Shown here piece after piece: positions 44,390 to 55,661 of a DNA stretch of 64,000 nt. The DNA comes from Luffa acutangula. Taxonomy: Eukaryota; Streptophyta; Magnoliopsida; Cucurbitales; Cucurbitaceae. The stretch spans positions 22,063,100 to 22,127,099 of the forward strand of contig CM072098.1 in assembly GCA_036850905.1 (NCBI GenBank), read 5' to 3'. The translations under genes were made by a program, and so were the position numbers. The notes under the pieces were generated by a model. The model was not told the origin of the DNA, ran no database searches, and worked only from the letters and a program-made list of their open reading frames with translations. Numbering within the stretch: the first letter of the stretch is position 1; each line of letters begins with the position of its first letter.

Positions 44390-46064
44390 GAGCTTCAGAC
44401 TTATGGCCCATCAGGTACAAGTAACCATATCGAGAATAACCATCTATGAAAGAGATGAAATATTCATAACCACCTCGAGCCTTTACATTCATTGGACCAC
44501 AGAGATCCGAATGTATTAGTTCAAGTGGTTCTTTGGCCCTATAACCTTTTCCGGTAAAAGGCCTCTTGGTCATTTTACCCTCGAGACACGATTCACAGGG
44601 TGGTAAAGATGTATCTTCTATGTCACTTAGAAGTCCATTTTTAACCAAACGATCGATCTGATCGATGTTAATATGACCAAGACGAAGGTGCCAAAGATAC
44701 GCGTTGTTACTTAAAGGAGAAACTTTTTGCCTTTTGTTTTGCGTTTCGGCCGTTTTAAACATTTCATGACTTAAAATAGCCTTAGCATCATTTGGTCTTA
44801 ACACAAATAAATTATTCTCACGCTTAGCTGAACAAATGTAAACTCCATTCTTTGAAATTAAAGCTTCGTTAAGCAAGAAGGAAACTGAATAACATTGTTC
44901 TAATAAAGCTAAAACAGAAATAAGGTTCCTTTTAATTCTAGGAACCAAGTACAAGTTCTCCAAAATTAAAAACCTTTTTCTAAAGAATAATTTTGCAGCT
45001 CCCACTGCACGAGCTGAAACGACGTCTCCCGTTCCAACCTTGAGCGTCATTTCACCCTCTGTCAGCTGTTGGAAATTATTTCCCTGAAAAGAAGAACAAA
45101 CATGATTAGTGGCTCCCGAATCCAGTATCCAGGCAAACTCATCATGTTCAACGAGACAAGTCTCTAATACAAGTAAATCGTATTTACCTTCTTTTTCTCT
45201 TCTCTTCTCAGCAAGGTAGCGGGGACAGTTGCGCTTCCAGTGACCATCTGCATTATAGTGGAAGCATCTGCCTTTGTCGGCCACGACCTTGGCCTTCCCC
45301 TTTCCTTGCACAGCCTGTGCAGGAGCCTTCCCCTTGTCTCCCTTCCTCTTTTGGATCTGCTTCGATGAAGAAGCCTGGGGTACAGATTTAGTCCCTGAGG
45401 ATGAACCCTTCAGGAACTTCTTCTTGGAATGGGCCACGTTGGCCTCTCCTTTCACAACATTCTTGCCCTTGCTCTTTTGCAGGGACTCATAAATCTGTAA
45501 CTCCGAGAGGAGGGTAGTCAGGTTGAACTGAATCTTATTCATGCTCGCGTTCGTCCTGAATGACAGATAGCTCGCTGGGAGCGAGTGAAGGATGAACGCA
45601 ACCTGACTACGCTCGCAGACAACCCCGCCATTTGCCTCAGCTATGTTGAATTGGTTAATCATGTCCAGGACATGTTCCCGAACAGATTGACCCTCCAGCA
45701 TCTTGGCATTGAAGACGTTCTTCAAGGCATCGTGGTGGAGCTGGTAGGACGGAAGTCCAAACATCTCCTGCAGGGAATTCATAATCTCCCTGGCAGTTTC
45801 CACGTTCTCGTAACGCTTGGCCAATACTTCAGACAAGCTGACCAAAATATAGACTTTGACCTTTTCATTGGCCTTGGTCCAGCGTTCGTAGGCGTCCTTA
45901 ACCGCCTGAGCGGCAGTGCGAGGGGGAACAAGAGGACATTCCTCCGTTAAGACGAACCTTAAGTCCTCAACCACGAGTATTGTATTGAGGTTAGATTTCC
46001 ATTGTGGAAAATTCTCGTTGGTAAGTTGTTCATTTTTAAGTAGGGAAATTATAGAGGAAGACAT
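44370..46064 (-). CDS. C2 gag, protease and integrase N-terminal half
   Basis: 564 codons from an ATG at 46064. Gag (UBN2-type): LTNENFPQWKSNLNTIL, SLQEMFGLPSYQLHHDAL, VREHVLDMINQFN. Lys-rich linker, then a zinc knuckle near residue 268 in which the second Cys is Tyr (CFHYNADGHWKRNC). Protease WILDSGATNHVC near residue 313; GAG-pre-integrase HLRLGHI and CESCLEGKMTKRPF near 455-490; integrase HSDLCGPM with the first catalytic Asp near 530. The frame ends at a stop (about 44370) caused by loss of two bases or equivalent; integrase continues in the next frame. ATG lies about 2.36 kb from the primer site. Confidence 0.93.
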   Translation of the reverse strand: MSSSIISLLKNEQLTNENFPQWKSNLNTILVVEDLRFVLTEECPLVPPRTAAQAVKDAYERWTKANEKVKVYILVSLSEVLAKRYENVETAREIMNSLQEMFGLPSYQLHHDALKNVFNAKMLEGQSVREHVLDMINQFNIAEANGGVVCERSQVAFILHSLPASYLSFRTNASMNKIQFNLTTLLSELQIYESLQKSKGKNVVKGEANVAHSKKKFLKGSSSGTKSVPQASSSKQIQKRKGDKGKAPAQAVQGKGKAKVVADKGRCFHYNADGHWKRNCPRYLAEKRREKEGKYDLLVLETCLVEHDEFAWILDSGATNHVCSSFQGNNFQQLTEGEMTLKVGTGDVVSARAVGAAKLFFRKRFLILENLYLVPRIKRNLISVLALLEQCYSVSFLLNEALISKNGVYICSAKRENNLFVLRPNDAKAILSHEMFKTAETQNKRQKVSPLSNNAYLWHLRLGHINIDQIDRLVKNGLLSDIEDTSLPPCESCLEGKMTKRPFTGKGYRAKEPLELIHSDLCGPMNVKARGGYEYFISFIDGYSRYGYLYLMGHKSEALERFKE

Positions 46065-46189
46065 TGCTGAAAAACAAACAAGTGATCGTATTAGTTATCT
46101 TTGCCTTAACCCATCACACAAGCAATACAAACAATTGCATACATCCAATCAATTTTGCAAACAAACAATCAAAGAACCCTAATAAAACT

Positions 46190-46800
46190 ATGATTGTGTT
46201 TCGCAACGATGCTTTAGAGGTTTAGAAGAACAGCCACCGAAGGGTGATCAGTTGTTCCTCCTCTAAAATGAGACTCTTCTCAGTCAATTTCTAATACCAG
46301 AATAACTCATATTCCATTAGATATTAACCACCGTTGTTTGGTCAAGGATTTGTTAACAAATTAACTCCTCCCCGTAAGTGTAACCCTCCCACTTTCAAAT
46401 CCCAGAGGCACGCACCAACAGGCTACCGTTAGGAAAGACAACTGTTGGTAATTAGCCTAAGTGACCCTATCCTATTCAGGAGTTCACGGTGTTCCGAATC
46501 CTATGATCAGGCCCTCCGAAGGGGTGGTTGCTCCAAGGCAACACGCAGGCGGATCATAGGAATCTCACGTTGTGACCTAGGGGTGGAGACCGAAGGATAC
46601 GTTGACACGCGTCCCGCTCCCACTTACTATAGTCACTTTCCCCATTCACCTTGGTATTGACCCATGCAAACACTCTCCGAAGGGAGGCCGCTCTACAACG
46701 ACACGAGGCCGAGCATGGATCTCACGGTGTGAACGTCACGGGGACGTAGGAGCAAAACTCAATTTAAATTAAGTTTTTGTAATTTTCCTCCCACTAAAGT
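46190..46800 (-). other. Conserved non-coding leader of C2
   Basis: Matches 16640-17240 in C1 along its length. Keeps CCGAAGGG-type motifs (46237, 46515, 46677) and the inverted repeat TCCTATGATC/GATCATAGGA (about 46498-46561). It precedes gag by about 130 bp. Role by position: packaging, dimerisation or translation control (inference). Confidence 0.65.
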
Positions 46801-47845
46801 AACATATTATAAATTTTAGGGTTTTATTAAACCTAGATAAATCCGACTGTCATTTATCCAAGTCTAGTCCTATTATAACTATTATAATAAGACCTAATGT
46901 CTAGGTGTATTAAACCAATTTAATTAACCTAGCGAAATTATTCTAACATTAACCTGTTATTAATTCAACTTCGGTGTTCCAGATCAGTTCCCAGGTAGGA
47001 GGTGTTCCGTTTACCGTCAACTTAAATACCTCTAATCCTTAGACAGAACTTCACTGGTAGAGTTCCCTTATAATCTCAGGAATGTTTGTCCTACTTAATT
47101 CATCAAAACTATTTTAAAACTAAGTAAGATATTCTAATCCTATTAGAAGGTGATCTTAGGTCTAATTAATTTTAACCCATTAAAATTAATTCATTTTAAC
47201 CTAAGATCCTATGTGAACATGCATGTCTTGATTATAGATTGACGGTTTCTAATCATAAAATTTTAAACTATTTCAAAATTTTAATGATTAGCCCTATAAT
47301 CATGCATACTATAGTTTTTAAAAACAATTAACAATCATATTCAAGTTAATGAAATTAAAACTATAGTACTTTGCATTGCATGATAATTAATATAACCCTT
47401 ATATTAACCTATGGATGTATCATGCTCAATGCAATTTGATTTCCATTTAAATAATAAACAATTTTATTATAGCCCAAAAATGGAAAATCAACTTAGCATG
47501 CTGCAAACAAATTATTTTTAATATAACTCTTATATTAAAACTATGTAATTGCATGCATCATACTCTTCCATTTTCATGAATTTAATATAACTCAACTATA
47601 TATTAAATATCTCATGAAAAACCATGCATTATCATCAAAAATTATAATCATATTATAACATCCATAATGCATGAGCATGTTTTATAACCTAAGGTGGGAT
47701 TAAAAATTTAAATGACATCCATAAAGCATTTAAGTAGCGAATAAACCGATTTAATTGGCCCCTAGGATAGATTAATGCAAAATTACACTAATAAAACAAT
47801 AAATCTATCCTATTACATAAATATGCAGCTCCAAATCCAGTCTAC
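46801..47845 (-). other. AT-rich leader of C2, no gene seen
   Basis: AT-rich, with one copy of the block that is duplicated in C1 (about 46986-47070). No ORF. Confidence 0.6.
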
Positions 47846-47849
47846 AAGT

Positions 47850-47965
47850 CTTGAACCGACCCGAACCACTTCGAACCGGGCTTGAAAAACTCGAATCGCG
47901 CCCAAACCGGGTTGAACCGGACCAAACCGGTCCCAGCCAACCCAAACTTCACGAACCGGACCAAC
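47850..47965. repeat. Phased CGAACCGG repeats in C2 leader
   Basis: Ten or so GAACC/AAACCGG units, several at 10-11 bp spacing, parallel to 18473-18604 in C1. Confidence 0.75.
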
Positions 47966-48022
47966 AAATTAGGGCACCACCCACGTTTTGGCGAAAAAAC
48001 TGGCGCCGCACGAAATCGTGAC

Positions 48023-48131
48023 AGCGTCGAGACGCTTAACAGACAGCGTCCCGACGCTGGCGCGATTTCAACCGTCTGGAGCGTGGAATCGCGACAGCGT
48101 CGAGACGCACAACGCCTAGCGTCCCGACGCT
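48023..48131. promoter_or_regulatory. Palindrome array, four copies, C2 leader
   Basis: Starts at 48023, 48045, 48096 and 48118; steps 22, 51 and 22 bp. Centres GA, CC, GA, CC, the same order as in C1. The third copy ends GACGCA. About 290-400 bp from the primer site. Confidence 0.92.
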
Positions 48132-48423
48132 CTTGCGTCTGGAGCTTTTTCCTGGGCAGAACCGTGGCTGTTCTTCACGAAATTCATCAATTTCTTCTGC
48201 GATCTTCATCAATTTTCAAGCCTAAACTAGACCCAGACTGTACAGACTCGATATTTATGATTTAATGCCCAAAAACATAGGGGCCTTTACAATTGATAAC
48301 ATCAAAAAATCATAAATTCTAAGGCCAATTAAACCTAAACAGTTTATCGCAAAATTAAACATTCAAAATGCAAATCCCACCTAAAACCAACGCAAATTTT
48401 AATTCCTAAATTAAAAACAGAGT

Positions 48424-48437
48424 TGGCTCTGATACCA
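48424..48437 (-). other. Primer-binding site of C2 (tRNA-iMet)
   Basis: Minus strand TGGTATCAGAGCCA, the standard plant copia site, 2 bp from the 5' LTR border at 48440. Confidence 0.95.
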
Positions 48438-48439
48438 AT

Positions 48440-50411
48440 TGAAGGGATAATTGCCCTCGCGCAGCGGAAAAACAAACAGAACCTTTAACCCCGAATTAAA
48501 TTAAGAACAAAATACCAATATGTTGGGTAAATTACAGCAATTTAACCAAGTTTAAACATGCTGGAAATTGGTTATAAAGAATGCTAATACAGCCCTAAAA
48601 TATAGATCTAATCCATATAAAAAGATCTTATTGATCCGAGGCCGAGAGATAATTACCTTTGTAGAAACTCTTGATCGTTTCACCAAATTTTCTCTGAATT
48701 GCTCCCAAAAACAACAACTAGCAATCCTTGTTTTCGCTGGAAAAATTTGCCACAAACACCACCACGAGGATTCACCGGTATTCTCAAAAGGGTACACGTT
48801 GAGAGCTTGTGGGAACCGAAAACTAAGGATTTCTTCTGGAAAAAAACACTCTGTATTCTCAGAGAAAGAGCATAACAAGAGAGAGAGCGAGAGAGAGGGA
48901 GAGAGACGTGAGACTGAGAGTGATTCTCTCTAAAAACTGAATTCCACCCCTTACCTATCGATCAGGAGGATAACTGCACGCCTAGATTTCTAGTAACTGA
49001 AGTTCAGTTACCAGATAATTAATTACCAATTTAAAAAAAAAACAAAATTTTAAATTATAATTAATTAAAATTCAATTAATCAATATTAATTGAAATATCA
49101 TTAATTTAAATCTTATTTAAATTAATCCCTCTTTAACCTATAGTTTAATTAAATCAATTTTAATTAAACTTAATCAATTAATTAATTCAAAATTAATTAA
49201 TATAAAAATAATAAAATTGAACATCACAAATTCAATTATTATTTTCCCTCTCAAAACTATAATATTAATATACATCCAATGCACATTAATTATAACCTAT
49301 AGTTTTAATATGAATCAAATTCATATTTTAGTTTAATATTCGAACACTTTCGAATATTCAATCCTTCCTTAGAATTTCACCTCAACGCCCTAAATGAGCT
49401 ACGAGTGGGACCTAATGGACCTACAGATCAGAAGCTCCAACGATATGAGATTAGTTGGCTAAACTCATTAACCAAGATAATCAATATTCGTTAACTGTGG
49501 TTCACTCCACTAAAGAACCACAGCTGCACTCTTCTCACTGCAGATATATTTCTGTGTTCACGGATATCGACCGTCAACAGCAAGTTAGCCCTTCACGTGT
49601 GTTCGTACCCCAGCTAGGTCAAATTACCGTTTTACCCCTGGCCTACCTCTTGGTCCTTAAGTACCAGTGCTCCTCTAATGAACAACCTGTTTGTTGTCCA
49701 ACCATCAAACAAAAAATCCCTCTTGTGCAATAGAGAGGGTAGGGCCCATTGTTCAAGACCCGGAGACACCACTTAAGGGAACACACATCTACTTACCCTA
49801 ATATCGGGAAGGAGTGAATTCCATCTTGTAAGACTACGTTCCCAGCTCCCCACTCGGTCTTGTCCCCAAAATGGTAGGCTTATTGAGTCGGCGAACAGGC
49901 CACTCTCACCCGTACAAATCAAAGGACAATCCCTCATGGACAGGAGTCCATAATCCACTCAGGATTAAGGCCAAGTTGCCTAGGTCATCCTAGTGAAGTA
50001 GAAACTGAGCTAACTAACGGTGTTACAGTTAGTGGTTAACTATTTCGCGGTCCGGCCTTTGTGCAAGCTCATTGCACAGGATACCCCCACTCACATGTCA
50101 TCCACATGAACGCGTTGGATCATTATGTTTGTATCAATATACAAAGCGGGTCGTATCCATAGTGTCACCAGGATAAGGTACCCAGCCTTATCCCTATACT
50201 ACAAACCCTTTAGGCTAAAACTTGAACATTGATCCCCGTATGTCTCTACATACTAGTTCAAGCCTCATTCTATTAGCCTTGGATGTTTAGTTTATTGGAT
50301 TAGGGTTAATAAGACAAGATATAATACAAACACTGAATAATACATCACTTTATTAATGTTCGGTCAAATGTACATTTACTATCTACGAGTTTTAGGGCAT
50401 AAAACCCAACA
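48440..50411 (-). repeat. 5' LTR of C2
   Basis: 1,972 bp, begins TGAAGGGATAATTGCC and ends CCCAACA; the 3' LTR starts TGAAGGGATAATAGCC. Few other differences by eye, so insertion is young. Confidence 0.95.
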
Positions 50412-51980
50412 GTGGTTGCATGGAACCACTTCTTCCTCAATCAGCTTCTTTTTGTCATCCTGCCTCTCATCTTCTTTTCTACCTGCAAGTTTGTTAGAAA
50501 AATCACATTTTCATTCAATAGAGTTGGAAGGATGTTGGAACCTTTCAGAGGAGGCTTTTTGTGCCTCAGTCCCTTCATCTTCATCCCTTCTCTTTTCTTC
50601 TTCCTTTTTCTTCTCTGAACTGTCCTCCAGTCTTCTGCCACTTCTCAGAACCACCATCTTACACTGCTCCTCCGGGTTAGGCTCAGTATCACTTGGAAAT
50701 TTTCCCTTCTGCAGGGCATTTATTGCTGAAGCGATCTGTCCTATCTGCACTTCCATGTTATTTAGAGCTGTGTCGTGGTTGTTTACTGATGTCTGGAGAC
50801 TTACATTCAATATTCTTTGTTCTTTGATGAATAAAGCCACCATCTCCTCCAGGTTAGTTTTCTTTTCAGGAGCACTAGATGATACAAAACCTGGGGGCGG
50901 CTGCAAAACATTCTTCGTATTCGCATAGGAGAAGTTCTCGTGATTACGCAGACTGGGGTGGTAGAAGTTTGGTACTCCTTGAGCATATGGTCTATTTCCT
51001 ATGTATTGAACTTCTTCCACATCTTGACCCTTCTTCTTTGAATGACCTTCAGCTAAGGTGGAAATGGACTGAACCACCTCAGATGAAGTCAATTTGTTTA
51101 GTGCATTGGTCAGAGATGGCAGTTGCGCCTTCAGTGAACTTGACTCATCCAATTCATATAATCCAGCCTTCTTTGTAATTGTTCCTCTCTCCGTCGGCCA
51201 TTGATAACTGGTTGCCGCCATTTCCTCAAGCAGATCTTTGGCTTCTGTCGCTGTTTTTGAAAGAAAACTCCCTCCTGCTAATGTGTCTAGGACTGTCTTT
51301 GTGGAGGGGTTTAATCCATTATAAAATAATTGTACCTGAAGCCAATCAAGATATCAGTGTTGGGGGCATCGCCTAAGCATTTCCTTATATCTTTCCCACG
51401 CTTCATACAACTGCTCCTCGTCAAGCTGCCTAAATGTTCCAATTTCAGTCCGGAGCTTGGTAGTCTTAGCCGGTGGAAAGAATTTTGTCAGAAAAGCTTG
51501 GGCAAGCTCGTCCCAAGTACTGATGCTGCCCGTCTCGACTGATTCAAGCCAATCTTTTGCTTTATCCTGTAGAAAAATGGGAACAACCTCAATCTTATCG
51601 CGTATGCCGGAACTCTGTTCATCTTTACCGTCCCACATATTTCTAGGAATAATCGCAGATGTGAGTGGGGGTCCTCGGAAGGATGTCCCTTGAACGAGTT
51701 ATCGCGCGCCATCTGAATCAACCCTGTTTTTAGCTCAAAATTTGTAGCTTGGATTGGGGCGTAGACAATTCCAGAATTCTCGGTGGGAAGAACTGGCTGC
51801 AAAAAATCTCTAATTGCCTTGGGAGCTTTTTCTTTGTGGGCCATCGCTTCTGCTAATCTTTTTTCTCTTCTAATGGATCTAAGAGTCCTGTTAATCTCAA
51901 GATCTAGCGGAAACAAATCAACCACCTTGTTTCTTCGCATACAATGCTCCCAGACAACAAAAAGAACCAAACAAAAATGA
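50412..51980 (-). pseudogene. gag: G2 gag, N-terminal part (damaged)
   Basis: Three overlapping frames carry one gag: 51970-51488 (IYAPIQATNFELKTGLIQM, EDPHSHLRLFLEICGTVK, IRLRLFPF), 51638-51354 (LQDKAKDWLESVETGSISTWDELAQAFLTKFFPPAKTTKLRTEI, YEAWERYKEMLRRCPQH then a stop) and 51221-50511 (YQWPTERG, YHPSLRNHENFSYANTKNVLQPPPGF, QIASAINALQKGKFPSDTEPN). At least one frameshift near 51600, a nonsense codon at 51354 and a shift near 50520. The remaining C-terminus continues at 39894 past C2. Confidence 0.85.
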
Positions 51981-52095
51981 AAATAAAATAATATTCACAA
52001 AATGATGAAAGAAAAATATTTACACCTAAATTACTATTTATCCCTTTATTTTCGATGTCAAGAAAAATTTATTTTTTTTGCTTAAAAATCAAGCC

Positions 52096-52113
52096 TCCCT
52101 GGCAACGGCGCCA
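52096..52113 (-). other. Primer-binding site of G2 (tRNA-Asp)
   Basis: Minus strand TGGCGCCGTTGCCAGGGA, complementary with one mismatch to the plant tRNA-Asp 3' end; 6 bp from the LTR border at 52120. Confidence 0.9.
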
Positions 52114-52119
52114 AAAACT

Positions 52120-53552
52120 TGTTGGTGATGTATACGATTATCCGCAAGCGCACGGGTCGTGACAAGTAATATAAAACGGTAGTAATACCGAGTATCGAAT
52201 CCACAGGGAGGCGAAGCGAAACTTAAGCAAATAATTAAAATCTCTTGAGCACTAACAATACTCAGGCGAAATAATATTTAGGGACCACTTCATGCAATAA
52301 TAGAAAAAAAGAATTTAAACTCAAGACAATTAACGAAAATAAATTGATCAATCGAAAATAAAATATGGAGAAAGAGTTTTCTTTAAATGGGAAGAGGGGT
52401 CTTGAAAATTAATGATTAGCTAAATAGTTGTTATAATTATCCTATCTCTTTGCCTAACTAATTATAATCCTAGAATCTTCGTTAATCACATAGGCTCAAT
52501 TGTCGGTTTCCCCTAATTGTAATTAATTCATTTTAACAACCTAAGTGTCCTTAGCGCTATTAAAAATCATTAATTATTACGCCCTGATTCATTTTAGGAA
52601 TCTAAGTTTAATCAACTAATCCCGGCGTCACAACGGGAAATTAAACTAGTTGCATGGATTGTGATCTATCCTAATTTCTCTCCGTCGAGTTTCCATTAAG
52701 AATCGAATCATTACACAATTGGCCAGATTGAGTAAAGCATTAAGCACATCCATACAAATAATTAGGACATGGGCTAGAGACAAGAAATTATAACAATATT
52801 TGAACTATCATTTCATTTCAAGACCCCAATTTGGGGTTTTAGCTACACATGGCTAAAATATTCATAATAATTACAAGAGAAAGCATATAAGCAGCAATAA
52901 AGGAAAGGAATTGACCGTCGAAAAACCCCTCGCTGACGCTTGGAGCCCCCCTGACTACTCCTTGAGCCTCTAGATTGCTCCCCCAAAATTCCCAAAATTT
53001 TCCCACTAAGAGAATCCTCTAAAAAAGGCTCAAAAGCCTTGAGAGGGGCTCCAAAGGAGCCTAAGGAAGAAAGGAATTGGAATGAAGAAGGAATGATTGA
53101 TTGATGAATAATGAGGCACCCAAGGGTGCCTTTTTTTAGGCCTGGAATAAGGGTAGCGTCGCGACGCTGCCTTGCTTAGCGTCGCGACGCTGCTGCGCAC
53201 GCGACTTGGGCAACACGAAAGGGTAGTGTCACGACGCTGCCTTACTTAGCGTCTCGACGCTGCCCCAAATTTCCAGATTTTTCAGCTTCCTTTTGGGCTG
53301 ATTTTTGGGCCTTCTTCTTCATTTCTTTTTGGTCATTTCTTCATGATTGACTTCTTTGGGCCTCCAATTGCATCAAGCTAGGATTTGGGCTACAATTGCT
53401 TCAATTTTGGCACTTTTTCTCCCAAAATCACCAACTTAGCTCCTAAGGACCAAATAACTAAATTCATTAAGTATATTCATAAAAAACACGTTTAAAGCAC
53501 CAAAAAGCTTAATAAATTGAGACTAAAATAGCGACATTTCTGCTCGCTATCA
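52120..53552 (-). repeat. 5' LTR of G2
   Basis: 1,433 bp like the 3' LTR. Differences are mostly single bases plus the rearranged palindrome block. TATA degenerate (53131-53140). Confidence 0.95.
53155..53261. promoter_or_regulatory. Palindrome array, four copies, G2 5' LTR
   Basis: Starts at 53155, 53178, 53225 and 53248; steps 23, 47 and 23. The third copy is AGTGTC-AC-GACGCT and the fourth has centre TC. The same number of copies and the same 93-bp first-to-last distance as the 3' LTR, but one unit sits in the other cluster. Confidence 0.92.
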
Positions 53553-54876
53553 TCCATGAACTATCAAATAGTCCTAGAATCTCAAGTCCCTATACTCAAC
53601 ACATTGATCGGATCAAAGTGTTTTTATTATCTCATCTAACAAGTTTTCAACTTTAGTCTCAAGCCCTTCGTATATCTCAAGAGATTTAGACTTAAGTTGC
53701 ATTAGGTAGAGATATTCATACCTATGAATAATTATCTATAACAGAGATAAATTATTCATACCCTCCCACTGCTTTAACATACTAGACCACAAGGATCCAA
53801 ATGTGCAAGCTCCAAGGGCTCTTTGGCTCTTTTAGCTCTTTTCCAGTAAAAGATCTATCAGTCATATTGCCTATAAGGCATGACTTTATTGGTATTAGAG
53901 AGTCTTCTTCTAACTAACTTAGAAGTATACTCAAGACTAAGCTCCCAATCATATTAAGATCAAAATAGCCTAACACCTTAAGAACCAAAGAAAGGTATTT
54001 CCTTTAGGAGATATCCTTTGCCTTTATTTCTTTGAGTATAAGAAATCTTAAGCAACTCAATGCTCATGACTTGCTTTACTCTCGATTAGTCTTAAAACAC
54101 ATAAGTTATTTTCCAGTAAAGCTGAACAAATGTCAACTCCCTTTCTTAAAATAAAACTGCGTTAGTAGAGAAAGGTATAGAGTAGCATTGTCCGAACATA
54201 TACGTTATAGAAATCAAATTTCTGTTAATCTTTAGGAAATACATTCACATTATCTAATAATGTGTATTTTCTTCCACTAGATAAAATAACTTAATGTTCC
54301 CTCTGCCAAAGCCGAGATATACTCTCCAGATCAAAATCCGAGAGTCATCAAACCTATTTGCAACAGTTGCCATGAGCTTATTCCTTGAAAGGAAAAACAA
54401 ACGTGATAAGTGGCACCTGAATTAAAAATTCAGGCTGTATCCTCATTTTCCACTTTGCACGTTTCAATGACTAATAAATCACATTCATTGTCATCGACAT
54501 TGGCTAGGCAGATAATGTCATAATCATCATAAACGATTCAAGATGAACTAGACATTTGGGCCTGAGGACATTCCTCACTCAAGACTAATCTAAAATCATT
54601 TACCACAAGTTTCTAGTTTAAGCTCGTTGTATTTAAAACCGTTATCAATTGGCGTAAGACAATGCACATATAAATTATCACTGAATCAACAAATTACTTT
54701 GTTTTGCACTAAACCCATTACACAAAATAATATTGTTTTAATCCAATCAATTTAGAAAAAGTAATCATCGATCCAAATATATGATACATATTTGCAAGGA
54801 TACTTCAGAGGTTTAAAGCAACAGCTACCATAGGGCAGTCAACTACTCCTCCCCTGAATTGAGACAATCTCAGCCA
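53553..54876 (-). pseudogene. C3 integrase, gag and leader remnants
   Basis: Continues the C3 interior to the right of G2. Broken pieces parallel C1 15350-16700: integrase (53560-54000), protease/gag traces (54000-54650) and the leader beginning (54750-54870). Cut by the plus-strand LTR at 54877. Confidence 0.7.
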
Positions 54877-55661
54877 TGTTGGGTTTTATGCCCTAAAACT
54901 CGTAGATAGTGAATGTTACCGTTGACCGGATATTAATGAAATAATATTGATATATTTTTCCATTAATTGTTATTAGTTATTTTATATTTGTCTTTGCCTA
55001 ATAATAACCCTAATCCAATAAACTAGACATCCAAGGTTGTAATATGAGTCTTGAATAATATGTAGCGACATATGGGATCATTGTTCAAGAAACAACCTAA
55101 AGGGTCTATAGTATAGGGATAAGACTGGGTGCCTTATCCTGGTGACACTATGGATACGGTCCACTTTGTATTTGATACAAACACTGCGATCCAACGCGTT
55201 CGTGTAGGAGACATGCGAGTGGGGGTATCCTATGCAATGAGTTTGCATAAGACCGGATCGCGAAATAGTAACCACTGGTTATAACACCCTTAACTAGTTG
55301 GTTTTCTATTTCATTAGGACGACCTAGACAACTTAGTCTTAATCCTGAGTTGATTATGGACTCCTGCTCATGAGAGATTGTCCTTTGATTTGTATGGGTG
55401 AGAGTGGCCAATACGCCGACTCAATAAGCCTACCACTTTGGGGACAAGACCGAATGGGGAGCTGGGAACATAATCGTACAAGATTAATTCACTCCTTCCC
55501 GACTTTAGGGAAGCAGATGAGTGTTCCCTTAAGTGGTTACTCCGAGTCTTGAACAAAGGGCCCTACCCTCTCAATGGCACGAGAGGGTTTTCTGTTTGAT
55601 GGTTGGACCACAAACAGGTTGTTCATTAGAGGAGAATTGGTACTTAAGGAAATAAAGGTAA
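54877..55661 (+). repeat. Plus-strand copia LTR, truncated
   Basis: TGTTGGGTTTTATGCCC at 54877, carries the TTGACCGGATATTAATG start region, and is cut at 55661 by a gypsy LTR. Near-identical in inverse to 58108-58892, so the two form an inverted repeat of about 785 bp around a 2.4-kb spacer. Confidence 0.85.

Larger units (their letters stand above)
39895..50411 (-). mobile_element. C2: nearly intact Ty1/copia element
   Basis: TGAAGGG...CCCAACA with LTRs 39895-41865 (1,971 bp) and 48440-50411 (1,972 bp). Target duplication GTGGT at 39890-39894 and 50412-50416. Exact iMet primer site at 48424-48437. Contains gag-protease-integrase-RT-RNase H with two frameshifts. Inserted in G2 gag. Its LTR ends and leader resemble C1 and its pol could in principle serve non-autonomous relatives. 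Confidence 0.95.
35581..53552 (-). mobile_element. G2: non-autonomous Athila-like gypsy, gag-protease only
   Basis: LTRs 35581-37013 and 52120-53552, both 1,433 bp, TGTTGGTGATG...GCTATCA. Target duplication TCCAT at 35576-35580 and 53553-53557. tRNA-Asp primer site at 52096-52113; polypurine tracts at 37014 and 37979. After removing copia C2 (39895-50411) the interior is about 4.6 kb: gag, protease and an acidic tail, with no RT, RNase H or integrase. It must rely on another element such as G1 for replication. Confidence 0.92.
30681..54876 (-). mobile_element. C3: old copia element split by G2
   Basis: 3' LTR 30681-33761, polypurine tract at 33762, decayed pol to 35580. After the 18-kb G2 insertion, decayed integrase/gag and leader follow (53553-54876). 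It is then cut by a plus-strand LTR. Joining across G2 restores continuous homology to C1 and C2, and TCCAT is duplicated at the junction. Confidence 0.85.
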
